Positions 1-6,827 of a stretch of 15,107 bases of DNA are shown piece by piece. How positions within the stretch are numbered: position 1 is the first letter of the stretch; the number at the start of each line of letters is the position of its first letter. The position numbers were made by a program, and so were the translations under genes. Source of the stretch: Bacteroidetes bacterium UBA4009 (GTDB lineage: Bacteria > Bacteroidota > Bacteroidia > NS11-12g > UBA9320); assembly GCA_002384205.1 (NCBI GenBank), contig DGBH01000181.1:3407-18513 (forward strand), given 5' to 3'. The notes beneath the pieces were generated by a model that worked only from the letters and a program-made list of their open reading frames with translations, was not told the DNA's origin and searched no databases.

Positions 1-1460
1 TCATCACCCAAAATATCTGAAAGAATAGCATAACGACCATCTTTATCTGCTACCATACCCATGGCAATACCACTTAAACCTGATTTTACTTGAATACCCG
101 CATCCATCATTGCCATACTACCAGCACAAACAGTAGCCATAGAGCTACTACCGTTACTTTCAAGTATATCAGACACAATACGAAGTGTATAAGGAAAATC
201 ATCTGGAAGCATCTTTTTCAAGCCTCTTTCTGCCAAGTTACCATGACCAATTTCTCTTCTACCTGGACCTCTATTTGGTCTCGCCTCTCCTACTGAGAAT
301 GAAGGGAAGTTATAATGTAACATAAACTTGCTAAAGTATTTCTCCATAGCATTGTCTATCATTTGTTGATCTAATTTAGAACCAAGAGTTACTGACGTAA
401 GTGATTGTGTTTCACCTCTTGTGAATAACGCAGAGCCGTGAGCAGAAGGCAAGAAATCTACCTCAGACCAGATCTGTCTTACTTCATTCAATGCACGGCC
501 ATCTAAACGCTGCTTAAGATCAAGCATCATATTTCTAACCGCTTCTTTCTTAGACTTACCTAGGTATCTTTTTACCATTGTAAGTGTTTCACCATCTGTA
601 TCTTCTGACAATGACTCAATATACTCCTTGTCAATTGCTTTGAATTTTTCAGAACGTTCTTCTTTTACAGAAGGAACTTTTGCCGCATCATAGTACTTTT
701 GATAGGTAGCATCTATTACCGTAGTCTTAAGTTCGTCGCTATTTGTCTCATGATTATAAACACGTGAAGCTTTACGGCCACCCATTTGCTCACAAAGAGC
801 AAGTTGTGCTTCACAATCTTTTTTGATGAACTGATGAGCAAACTTAAGTGCCTCTACCATTTCTTTTTCAGAGATTCCATTCATTTCACCTTCCACCATA
901 TTGATGTCAGCTGCTGTTCCTGCCACCATAAGATCTACATCAGAATTTTCCATTTCTGAAGCAGTAGGGTTTATAACCCATTCGCCATTTATGCGACCTA
1001 CGCGTGGTGATGATACTGGCCCTTCAAAAGGAATATCGGTAATTGTTAAGGCAGCAGAAGCTGCAAGCGCAACCAATGCATCTGGTAAGACATCTGCATC
1101 AGCAGACATCAATTGAATCATAACTTGCGTTTCCGCGTGATAATCATTCGGAAAAAGTGGTCGAAGCGTTCTGTCTACAATTCTACATACAAGAATCTCA
1201 GCATTAGACAATCTTCCTTCTCTACGAAGAAAACCTCCTGGAATACGTCCACCTGCTGCGAATTTTTCTTGATAGTCAACAGACATAGGTAGAAAATCTA
1301 CGCCGTCTCTCGCATCTTTGTTTGAAACTACTGTTGCAAGTAACTTCATTTTGCCTTGGGTAAGTACGACAGCACCATGTGCCTGACGTGCCAATTTACC
1401 AGTTTCTAGTGTGACATCTTTGCCATCACCGTAAGATAATTTTTGTGTAAATACGTTCAT
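1..1460 (-). CDS. pnp: Polyribonucleotide nucleotidyltransferase (PNPase), 3' part cut off by window edge
   Basis: PNPase is a phosphate-dependent 3'-to-5' exoribonuclease that works as a ring-shaped trimer in mRNA decay and RNA quality control. I translated the minus strand by hand from the ATG at 1460-1458 and found 486 codons with no stop up to the window edge. The protein begins MNVFTQKLSYGDGKDVTLET and carries the first RNase PH domain (about residues 5-140, with GGFLRREGR and RTLRPLFP), a helical linker (about 240-310) and the second RNase PH domain (from about 315, with FTRGETQ). The last visible residues are SDILGDE, the start of the catalytic aspartate motif that reads DxLGDEDHxGDMD in the family. 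About 230 residues, including the rest of this domain and the KH and S1 RNA-binding domains, should lie outside the window. It sits directly downstream of rpsO, as in many bacteria. Identification is secure. Confidence 0.96.
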   Translation of the reverse strand, partial: MNVFTQKLSYGDGKDVTLETGKLARQAHGAVVLTQGKMKLLATVVSNKDARDGVDFLPMSVDYQEKFAAGGRIPGGFLRREGRLSNAEILVCRIVDRTLRPLFPNDYHAETQVMIQLMSADADVLPDALVALAASAALTITDIPFEGPVSSPRVGRINGEWVINPTASEMENSDVDLMVAGTAADINMVEGEMNGISEKEMVEALKFAHQFIKKDCEAQLALCEQMGGRKASRVYNHETNSDELKTTVIDATYQKYYDAAKVPSVKEERSEKFKAIDKEYIESLSEDTDGETLTMVKRYLGKSKKEAVRNMMLDLKQRLDGRALNEVRQIWSEVDFLPSAHGSALFTRGETQSLTSVTLGSKLDQQMIDNAMEKYFSKFMLHYNFPSFSVGEARPNRGPGRREIGHGNLAERGLKKMLPDDFPYTLRIVSDILESNGSSSMATVCAGSMAMMDAGIQVKSGLSGIAMGMVADKDGRYAILSDILGD

Positions 1461-1464
1461 AATG

Positions 1465-1482
1465 TTGCGGTTTTTCCGCCAA
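1465..1482 (-). promoter_or_regulatory. Hairpin just upstream of the pnp start codon
   Basis: On the minus strand GCGG and CCGC (1479-1476 and 1470-1467) flank an AAAAA loop, and TT/AA outside can extend the stem past one bulged G. The structure ends 4 to 6 bases before the pnp ATG, so it could limit ribosome access. Three direct copies of AACATT (1498-1493, 1486-1481, 1466-1461) surround it, the last touching the start codon. A regulatory role is inferred from position. The stem is short. Confidence 0.35.
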
Positions 1483-1626
1483 TGTTTTAAAAAATGTTTA
1501 ATCGCCAGCCCAATGCCAACGAGTTATTATTTTTTGTTCTACATTGTTGAAATTAAAAGCTATGCGCACCAATGGCCTGCATGCGAATAATTATTCGACT
1601 TTTGAAAACAAAAAGTATAGATGCAC

Positions 1627-1650
1627 AAAAACATCGGCATTAGCCAATGT
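1627..1650 (-). terminator. Candidate Rho-independent terminator or attenuator after rpsO
   Basis: On the minus strand ACATTGGC and GCCGATGT (1650-1643 and 1638-1631) form an 8-bp stem with one G-U wobble around a TAAT loop. The last stem T plus the next four give five Ts before a G. This is the best terminator-like structure between rpsO and pnp. The stem has only three consecutive G-C pairs and the T-run is short, so partial read-through into pnp is likely. Confidence 0.5.
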
Positions 1651-1707
1651 AGTTATACATGCTAGTTTCTCAACTATACGAACGGGACTTTTTTCCAGAA
1701 AGCTTGT

Positions 1708-1730
1708 TATTCCTGTGTAACACAGGAATA
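1708..1730 (-). repeat. Perfect 10-bp inverted repeat behind rpsO
   Basis: TATTCCTGTG and CACAGGAATA pair perfectly around a 3-base loop, nine bases after the rpsO stop codon. No T-run follows on either strand, so it is not a standard intrinsic terminator. It may be a 3'-end stabiliser or a processing site for the rpsO mRNA; that is inference. Confidence 0.55.
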
Positions 1731-1739
1731 CTAGGCCTA

Positions 1740-2009
1740 TTACTTTCTGATGCCTAGTTGCTTGATAAGTTCACGGTAGTGAACAATATCTTTCTTAGCA
1801 ATATAGTTTAAAAGAGCTCTTCTTTTACCTACTAGCTTAATAAGGGTAAGTTCTGTTGAGTAATCTTTTTTGTTAATTTTAAGGTGTCCAGTAAGGTGCG
1901 TAATTCTATGAGTGAATATCGCAACTTGTGCTTCTGCATGGCCAGTATTCTTAGCGTCTCCGCTGTACTGAGCTATTAATTCTGATTTTGTTTCTGCTGT
2001 TAAACGCAT
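1740..2009 (-). CDS. rpsO: 30S ribosomal protein S15
   Basis: S15 is a primary binding protein of the 16S rRNA central domain and helps form bridges to the 50S subunit. The 89-residue product has the usual length and the family core GHLKINKKDYS at residues 41-51, followed by LVGKRRALLNYI (59-70) and the end LIKQLGIRK. His42 and Asp49, which contact 16S rRNA in the E. coli protein, are present. The ATG at 2009 gives the expected N-terminus MRLTAETK. pnp lies downstream on the same strand, a classic arrangement. The leader is AT-rich with no Shine-Dalgarno sequence, and a perfect -7 element lies 34 bases upstream. Confidence 0.98.
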   Translation of the reverse strand: MRLTAETKSELIAQYSGDAKNTGHAEAQVAIFTHRITHLTGHLKINKKDYSTELTLIKLVGKRRALLNYIAKKDIVHYRELIKQLGIRK

Positions 2010-2042
2010 GTGTATTTGTAAATATTTCTATTTATAGGGCTG

Positions 2043-2050
2043 CAAAAGTA
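2043..2050 (-). promoter_or_regulatory. Candidate -7 promoter element of rpsO
   Basis: The minus strand reads TACTTTTG, a perfect match to the Bacteroidota -7 consensus TAnnTTTG. It would start transcription near 2036 and give a leader of about 27 bases. No clear TTG -33 element is seen at the usual distance; the upstream region is AT-rich. Confidence 0.55.
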
Positions 2051-2144
2051 AGAATATTTATTAATTATGGATGTTAAATTCTTAAATATCTATTCTATTT
2101 GTTGTGCCAGTGAATGCAATTCTTATTTAAGCTCCAGACAAGCC

Positions 2145-4403
2145 TTAATACCCACCAGCCCATTTACGCACAAACCACTCCAAACTAAGTAAGGAGAGCA
2201 GCAACCAAAACAGCCATTTGAATTTAATTAAATCTTCAAGCTTATTCTCTTCAGCTATTACAGACTTAAGATTTTCGTTGGCAAGTAACGACTGGCCCAA
2301 GCTTTGCATCGCTGTGTAGGGCACAAACTCACCATTTGTTGAGCTAGCCAATTGACGAAGGAGATTAAAATCTGCCGTAAGATTGGCAAGTTCCTTCTGC
2401 TGGCCAACTACCGTAAAATAACCTTTATCCGTTAATGAAAGGCCACCTATTGTTGCTTTGGCCTCAAATTGATATGCTCCTGCAGCAAGATTAGGCAATA
2501 CCAATCTATACTGACTTCCACTGGCGGTCATCGTATGCTTGTATACCTTCCCATCAGCATTTTTTAAATTTACATTGATTTCCTGCCCACTTAACGCATC
2601 CAAACTTTGGTTATATAATTCTCCTATGAGTGATACATTATCTCCTATACCGTATTGCTTTGCATTTGGGTACACTTTAAGCAACTTCTTCTCTTCTTTT
2701 ACGGCTAAGTATTGAACCATTTTTGTAATCAAACTATTCACTCCATCCGTATTGCCATTCTTTTCAAAATCAATAAGACGCCATTGCCACAATCCGGTTC
2801 CTGCTAAAATGCCTAACCTCGAATTATTATGGTTATTTAATAAAAGTAATGGCTCTTGTGTACTCACAGAACCTATTTGCTGAAAGAGCAGCACATCACT
2901 TGGTACATAGCCTGTGAATTTGCCAAAAGGGACTATAAGTGGTGGCCATTTTTTTATGGACGAAGCCAAGAATGGATCGAGTTCAAAATATTCAAACGCA
3001 GGATTCAAACTAGGTAAAGCAGGGATTACGCCCCTTCCGGATACACTAAATTTAATATCCTGACTTCCGTTGTTAAAAATACGGCTATTGAAATTATCGC
3101 CTATGATAAGTAACATCGGGACTCCACTACTTTTTAGCTTTTCATATAAATTGAGTTGCGCAGGAGAAGCAAACCAATTATGCAAAATTACCAAATCACA
3201 ATCAGGTGACACTGCAAATAATCCCAATACAATAGATGCTTCATAATTCTCATGGGCATTTATGGCTGCCCGAAGCATGCCTAAATCAGGATGTGGTGCC
3301 TCCGCCCATAATTCCACCTTCTTTTTACCGTCTATCACATCTACGTAAAAAGTGTAGGCGTTGTTCTGCTTATTCTTTTCGTTATCAAACGTAGTAAGTC
3401 TAACCTCAATCTTATTCTGTCCGAGAGTTTTGGCTTTAGCGACGACATCTGTCTCCATAAAAAACGATTCCTTATTGATAGCAATGCTCTTTTGAACAAT
3501 ACTAACACCATTATGTAGAACTTGTAAATTGGCTTGTTTCCCTACTAGTTTACTCGCTTTTACTTCAATGCGCATCGGGAACTCATTTCCCAAATACGCT
3601 AAGCTATTGTGCGATACATTATGAACACTCAAGTCTGCATACACCATAGAGTCTCCCGTACCGACCGTGTAGATCGGCACTTTATAATTTTCGATTACAA
3701 AACCAGGATTACTACCCGCATTGTAAATACCATCTGTAATTAACACCACCGCTCCCAAATTTTGATTAACCTGTTGTTCGGTCGCGTAACGCAGAGCCAT
3801 TGAAATATCTGTTTCAGTACCTTTAGCCGATAACTTATCTGCAGAAGCAAATGCTGGGACATTGCTAAAAGCCACCACGTTTACATCATACTTTTCGGAA
3901 AGATTAGCTTGTAGCTCTGTAACAGATTGAGACAAACTAGTAGCAGACAAACCGTTACTCATCGATTTAGAGTCATCTACGACTAAAGAAATAATAGGTT
4001 TCTGGGTAATAAACCCAGAATACTTTAAGACCGGACCAAGCATTAAAAATGCAAGAATACTACCCAATAAAAAACGCAGGCAGGGCAATACGATTAGAAC
4101 CCATTTATGATCCCCAAAACGCTCACGATATTTCGAATTATAATAAAGTAAACTTGCATACGCGGCGCCGATAATTATGCAGAGTAAAACAAACCACCAC
4201 GGGTAAGCTATGGAGACATTCCAATTCAATACGGCAATGATAATCAATCTCACGTGTGAAGTGCAAATTGAAACAGCAACAAAAGAATAACATGTAGTGC
4301 AGTAAGCCAATCTCAATATTAAGAATAGAGAAAAAACGAAGCTGAAAGGACTAATGACTAAAAAGAACAATTTACAGAGAACTTCATACTTGATTTTGAG
4401 CAT
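2145..4403 (-). CDS. Membrane-anchored VWA-domain protein (start uncertain)
   Basis: This open frame encodes 752 residues. Membrane segments lie at about 67-88 and 101-124, followed by a VWA domain with an intact metal-ion-dependent adhesion site: DDSKS at 143-147, Thr198 in GTETD, and ITDG at 222-225. Ig-like or beta-rich stretches follow (about 255-355 and 600-680), with a Rossmann-like segment between (about 362-440). The C-terminus has one more helix (about 730-745) ending LEWFVRKWAGGY. I recognise this as a Bacteroidota family in which the VWA domain lies outside the membrane, usually of about 680 residues and without settled function. The first 58 residues add an extra hydrophobic stretch that I do not expect in the family, and the ATG at 4403 overlaps the neighbouring promoter. 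A TTG at 4229 (694 residues, starting LNWNVSIAYPWWF) or a GTG at 4253 may be the real start. rpsO follows on the same strand after 135 bases. Confidence 0.85.
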   Translation of the reverse strand: MLKIKYEVLCKLFFLVISPFSFVFSLFLILRLAYCTTCYSFVAVSICTSHVRLIIIAVLNWNVSIAYPWWFVLLCIIIGAAYASLLYYNSKYRERFGDHKWVLIVLPCLRFLLGSILAFLMLGPVLKYSGFITQKPIISLVVDDSKSMSNGLSATSLSQSVTELQANLSEKYDVNVVAFSNVPAFASADKLSAKGTETDISMALRYATEQQVNQNLGAVVLITDGIYNAGSNPGFVIENYKVPIYTVGTGDSMVYADLSVHNVSHNSLAYLGNEFPMRIEVKASKLVGKQANLQVLHNGVSIVQKSIAINKESFFMETDVVAKAKTLGQNKIEVRLTTFDNEKNKQNNAYTFYVDVIDGKKKVELWAEAPHPDLGMLRAAINAHENYEASIVLGLFAVSPDCDLVILHNWFASPAQLNLYEKLKSSGVPMLLIIGDNFNSRIFNNGSQDIKFSVSGRGVIPALPSLNPAFEYFELDPFLASSIKKWPPLIVPFGKFTGYVPSDVLLFQQIGSVSTQEPLLLLNNHNNSRLGILAGTGLWQWRLIDFEKNGNTDGVNSLITKMVQYLAVKEEKKLLKVYPNAKQYGIGDNVSLIGELYNQSLDALSGQEINVNLKNADGKVYKHTMTASGSQYRLVLPNLAAGAYQFEAKATIGGLSLTDKGYFTVVGQQKELANLTADFNLLRQLASSTNGEFVPYTAMQSLGQSLLANENLKSVIAEENKLEDLIKFKWLFWLLLSLLSLEWFVRKWAGGY

Positions 4404-4418
4404 GAAAAATTACCTTTG
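4390..4418 (+). promoter_or_regulatory. Promoter of the ferredoxin-NADP reductase gene
   Basis: TTG at 4390-4392, an 18-base spacer and TACCTTTG at 4411-4418 match the Bacteroidota promoter (TTG, N17-23, TAnnTTTG) exactly. The GTG start lies only five bases past the -7 element, so transcription should begin at or within a base or two of the start codon. Confidence 0.65.
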
Positions 4419-4423
4419 CGCCC

Positions 4424-5428
4424 GTGATAGAAACAGACATCATAATAATAGGTGCCGGTCCTACTGGATTGTTTGCCGTTTTTGAAGCCGGATTACTGAA
4501 GCTAAAATGCCATTTAATAGACTACCTTCCACAACCAGGAGGTCAGCTAGCAGAGATATATCCCAAAAAACCGATTTACGATATACCTGGATTCCCCATT
4601 ATATTAGCAGGGGACTTAGTAGATAATCTCATGGAACAAGTAAAGCCATTTAATCCTGGCTTTACCTTAGGAGAAAGAGCGGAAACCATTGAGAAAACAG
4701 AAGATGGCAAGTTTATAGTAACTACCGAAAGGGGCACAAAACATATAGCTCCAAACGTAATGATCGCGGGCGGATTAGGTTGCTTTGCTCCTCGAAAACC
4801 AGAACTTGAAAACATTGCCAAGTATGAAGATCATGGCATTGACTACATCATAAAAGATCCTGAAAAATTCAGAGATAAAAAAATAGTAATTGCTGGCGGC
4901 GGCGATAGCGCATTAGATTGGTCCATATTCTTGGCAGATGTAGCAAGCGACGTAACACTTGTGCACAGAAGAACTGCTTTTAGAGGAGCCTTAGATTCCG
5001 TAGAAAAAGTAGAAAACTTGGTAGCTAGCGGAAGAATGACGTTAATCACCGAGGCAGAAATAACAGAACTCAAAGGCGATAGCGAGTTAACAGGCCTTAG
5101 CATATCGCAGGGTAGTGATACGACTCTTCATGTAGACACTGATTACTTCATCCCGCTTTTTGGTCTGAGTCCAAAACTGGGACCTATTAAGGAATGGGGA
5201 CTTGACCTAGGTAAAGAAGCTATTTTAGTAAACACAACTGATTACCAAACCAATGCACCTGGTATATTTGCTATTGGAGATATAAATCAATACGAAGGAA
5301 AGTTAAAATTGATTCTTTGTGGTTTTCATGAAGCTACACTTGCTGTACAATCATGCTACAAACGAATTTTCCCTGACCGAAAACTTGTTTTGAAATATAC
5401 CACGGTAATGGGAGCTCCAGGTTCTTAA
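4424..5428 (+). CDS. Thioredoxin-reductase-like ferredoxin--NADP(+) reductase
   Basis: A two-domain flavoprotein of 334 residues that should move electrons between NADPH and ferredoxin or flavodoxin in the cytoplasm. The FAD site is IIIIGAGPTG (6-15), and IPGFP (54-58) follows. The NADPH domain has IVIAGGGDSALDW (154-166) with HRRTAFR (181-187), whose arginines usually hold the 2'-phosphate of NADPH. FAIGDINQYEGK (282-293) closes the second FAD contact. The thioredoxin-reductase CxxC is absent, which separates this protein from true thioredoxin reductases and fits the YumC-type reductases. The GTG start is chosen because the GxGxxG motif begins nine residues in and family members start MIxTDI. 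It is divergent from the VWA gene and is followed by an arsC-like gene 52 bases on. Confidence 0.9.
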   Translation: MIETDIIIIGAGPTGLFAVFEAGLLKLKCHLIDYLPQPGGQLAEIYPKKPIYDIPGFPIILAGDLVDNLMEQVKPFNPGFTLGERAETIEKTEDGKFIVTTERGTKHIAPNVMIAGGLGCFAPRKPELENIAKYEDHGIDYIIKDPEKFRDKKIVIAGGGDSALDWSIFLADVASDVTLVHRRTAFRGALDSVEKVENLVASGRMTLITEAEITELKGDSELTGLSISQGSDTTLHVDTDYFIPLFGLSPKLGPIKEWGLDLGKEAILVNTTDYQTNAPGIFAIGDINQYEGKLKLILCGFHEATLAVQSCYKRIFPDRKLVLKYTTVMGAPGS

Positions 5429-5433
5429 CTTTT

Positions 5434-5441
5434 TATTTTTG
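5434..5441 (+). promoter_or_regulatory. Possible -7 element upstream of arsC
   Basis: TATTTTTG matches TAnnTTTG, but no TTG -33 element is visible and the run of Ts makes a chance match easy. If used, the transcript would begin inside the hairpin at 5442-5470. Otherwise arsC is read through from the upstream reductase gene. Confidence 0.25.
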
Positions 5442-5470
5442 AGGTATACGGCTCATTCAAGCCTATACCT
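5442..5470 (+). promoter_or_regulatory. Hairpin in the arsC leader
   Basis: AGGTATA (5442-5448) pairs with TATACCT (5464-5470) and GGCT (5450-5453) with AGCC (5460-5463), giving 11 bp with one bulged C and a 6-base loop. It ends ten bases before the arsC ATG. No T-run follows on either strand, so it does not look like a terminator. It may control translation or end processing of the upstream message; that is inference. Confidence 0.45.
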
Positions 5471-5480
5471 AAAACTTTAT

Positions 5481-5813
5481 ATGAAAATATACCACAACAA
5501 TCGGTGCTCCAAAAGCAGACAATGTTTAGCCTTAATGCCCAAAGAAGGTGTTGAAATTATAGACTATATAACTCATCCTTTATCGGCAGATCAATTAACT
5601 TCACTTATTCTAAAATTAGGCATTACGCCAATTGAATTAGTACGTAAAGGAGAGGTTATTTGGAAAGAGATTTACAAAGGAAAAGTTTTATCTGATGCAG
5701 AAATAACTGCTGCTATGGTAGCTCACCCAAAGTTGATAGAACGTCCGATCGTTGAAACTAAAGAGAAAGCCATAATCTGCAGACCTCCCGAATTAGTGTT
5801 GGCATTTTTGTAA
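5481..5813 (+). CDS. arsC: ArsC-family arsenate reductase (glutaredoxin type)
   Basis: A 110-residue thioredoxin-fold protein of the ArsC/Spx family, expected to reduce arsenate to arsenite with glutaredoxin or a similar thiol partner. It starts MKIYHNNRCSKSRQCL: Cys9 takes the place of the catalytic cysteine (Cys12 of E. coli ArsC). Arg55 (ELVRKGE), Arg88 (IERPIVET) and Arg101 (CRPPE) correspond to the three oxyanion-binding arginines Arg60, Arg94 and Arg107. I use the ATG at 5481; an upstream ATG at 5439 would add 14 unconserved residues encoded by the leader hairpin. No arsR, arsB or acr3 is nearby, so a housekeeping role unrelated to arsenic is possible. It converges on the mscS-like gene. 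Confidence 0.85.
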   Translation: MKIYHNNRCSKSRQCLALMPKEGVEIIDYITHPLSADQLTSLILKLGITPIELVRKGEVIWKEIYKGKVLSDAEITAAMVAHPKLIERPIVETKEKAIICRPPELVLAFL

Positions 5814-5914
5814 ACACCCTAATCCATCTTAAAAAACTTTTAAGCTCCTAATACCATCTAGTAAACCACAACATCTGTTGCTAACACAGAAGTGTTCCAA
5901 GAAAAAGTGAATCG

Positions 5915-6736
5915 CTAGATTTTCTTTGAAATCTCCACTTGATGCGGATAGGGTATCTCGATATTATTATCATCCAAGGCCTTTTTTATAGCCTCATTAG
6001 AAGCAAAATAGACTTCCCAATAATCTGATGAATGTGCAAAAGGTCGAATGGTCAAGTCAACTGAGCTATCTCCAAAACCTATTACACCCACAAAAGGAGC
6101 TGGTTGCGCAAGGACTTTAGGTACATTTTTTATGGCCTCCATAATCACAGCTTTTGCTTTTTCTATATCTTCTCCATAACCTATTCCTACCTTAAGATCT
6201 ACTCTTCGATTATCCTCTTTGGAGAAATTAATCACCTTATTATTAGCCACGTGACCATTAGGGAGTATGACGGTATTGTCTGATGGAGATGATAAAATGG
6301 TATACAAAACAGTAATACTTTTCACTTCTCCTCTTTCTCCATCCGATTCAATAATATCTCCCACTTTAAAGGGTTTAAATAACAAAATCAAAACTCCTCC
6401 TGCAAAATTAGATAGACTTCCTTGCAAGGCTAATCCCACGGCTAATCCCGCAGCACCAAGTATAGTTACAAAGCTTGTAGTACCTATACCAAGCATTGAA
6501 GCCACCGTTACTAACAATAATACTTTGAGCCCTACATTAACCAAACTGCCCAAAAAAGGAATCAAAGAAACTTCTACCTTATTGGATGTCATCAATCGTT
6601 TGAACCAACCATTTACTCTTCCGATCAGCCACCAACCTACAACTAACACCGCTAAAGCTGATAGGAAAAGTGGAACTTGCTCCACCAAAATTTTATTACC
6701 TTGAACTATCCAATAGCTTGTGTCTAGATTATGCAT
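5915..6736 (-). CDS. Small-conductance mechanosensitive channel, MscS family
   Basis: A 273-residue MscS-type channel of the short E. coli-like form, which opens under membrane tension to release solutes during hypo-osmotic shock. Membrane helices lie at about 21-40 and 61-84, and the pore-lining third helix at about 88-118 (LGAAGLAVGLALQGSLSNF, then GVLILLFKPFKVGD), rich in Gly and Ala as in MscS. The beta domain follows with VILPNGHVANNKVINF (156-171), then the alpha/beta vestibule domain to residue 270 (IPYPHQVEI). The ATG at 6736 gives the expected short amphipathic N-terminus. It is divergent from pheT. A near-match -7 element (TACCTTTA) lies on its strand in the spacer, without a well-placed -33 box. 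Confidence 0.93.
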   Translation of the reverse strand: MHNLDTSYWIVQGNKILVEQVPLFLSALAVLVVGWWLIGRVNGWFKRLMTSNKVEVSLIPFLGSLVNVGLKVLLLVTVASMLGIGTTSFVTILGAAGLAVGLALQGSLSNFAGGVLILLFKPFKVGDIIESDGERGEVKSITVLYTILSSPSDNTVILPNGHVANNKVINFSKEDNRRVDLKVGIGYGEDIEKAKAVIMEAIKNVPKVLAQPAPFVGVIGFGDSSVDLTIRPFAHSSDYWEVYFASNEAIKKALDDNNIEIPYPHQVEISKKI

Positions 6737-6827
6737 AACTGGGGCAAGATTAATAAAAAATGTATAAAATACTCCATACTAAAGGTAAGTTTACAAATAC
6801 ACAATTATCTTCGCTGCAGGTTTAATA

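Larger units (their letters stand above)
1461..1739 (-). other. rpsO-pnp intergenic leader region
   Basis: These 279 bases separate the rpsO stop codon from the pnp start codon; I see no gene in them. Read on the minus strand they hold, in order, a perfect 10-bp inverted repeat (1730-1708), an 8-bp hairpin followed by a T-run (1650-1627), a loose -7-like TACTTTTT (1617-1610) without a good -33 partner, a 14-base perfect palindrome CGAATAATTATTCG (1597-1584) and a short GC hairpin next to the pnp start. In E. coli the equivalent spacer carries a terminator, a pnp promoter and the RNase III-cleaved leader through which PNPase represses itself. A similar job here is inference from position only. 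Confidence 0.6.

Noticed and set aside
90..1116. Plus-strand open frames at 90-296 and 901-1116
   Set aside because: They lie antisense inside the clear pnp reading frame, and their products are Ser/Thr-rich with no recognisable motif.
5828..5844. CTTAAAA/TTTTAAG hairpin between arsC and mscS as a bidirectional terminator
   Set aside because: The 7-bp stem has a single G-C pair, and no T-run follows on either strand.
6267..6704. 145-codon plus-strand open frame
   Set aside because: It is antisense to the MscS gene and resembles no protein; its low-complexity Thr/Pro-rich sequence is typical of a shadow frame.
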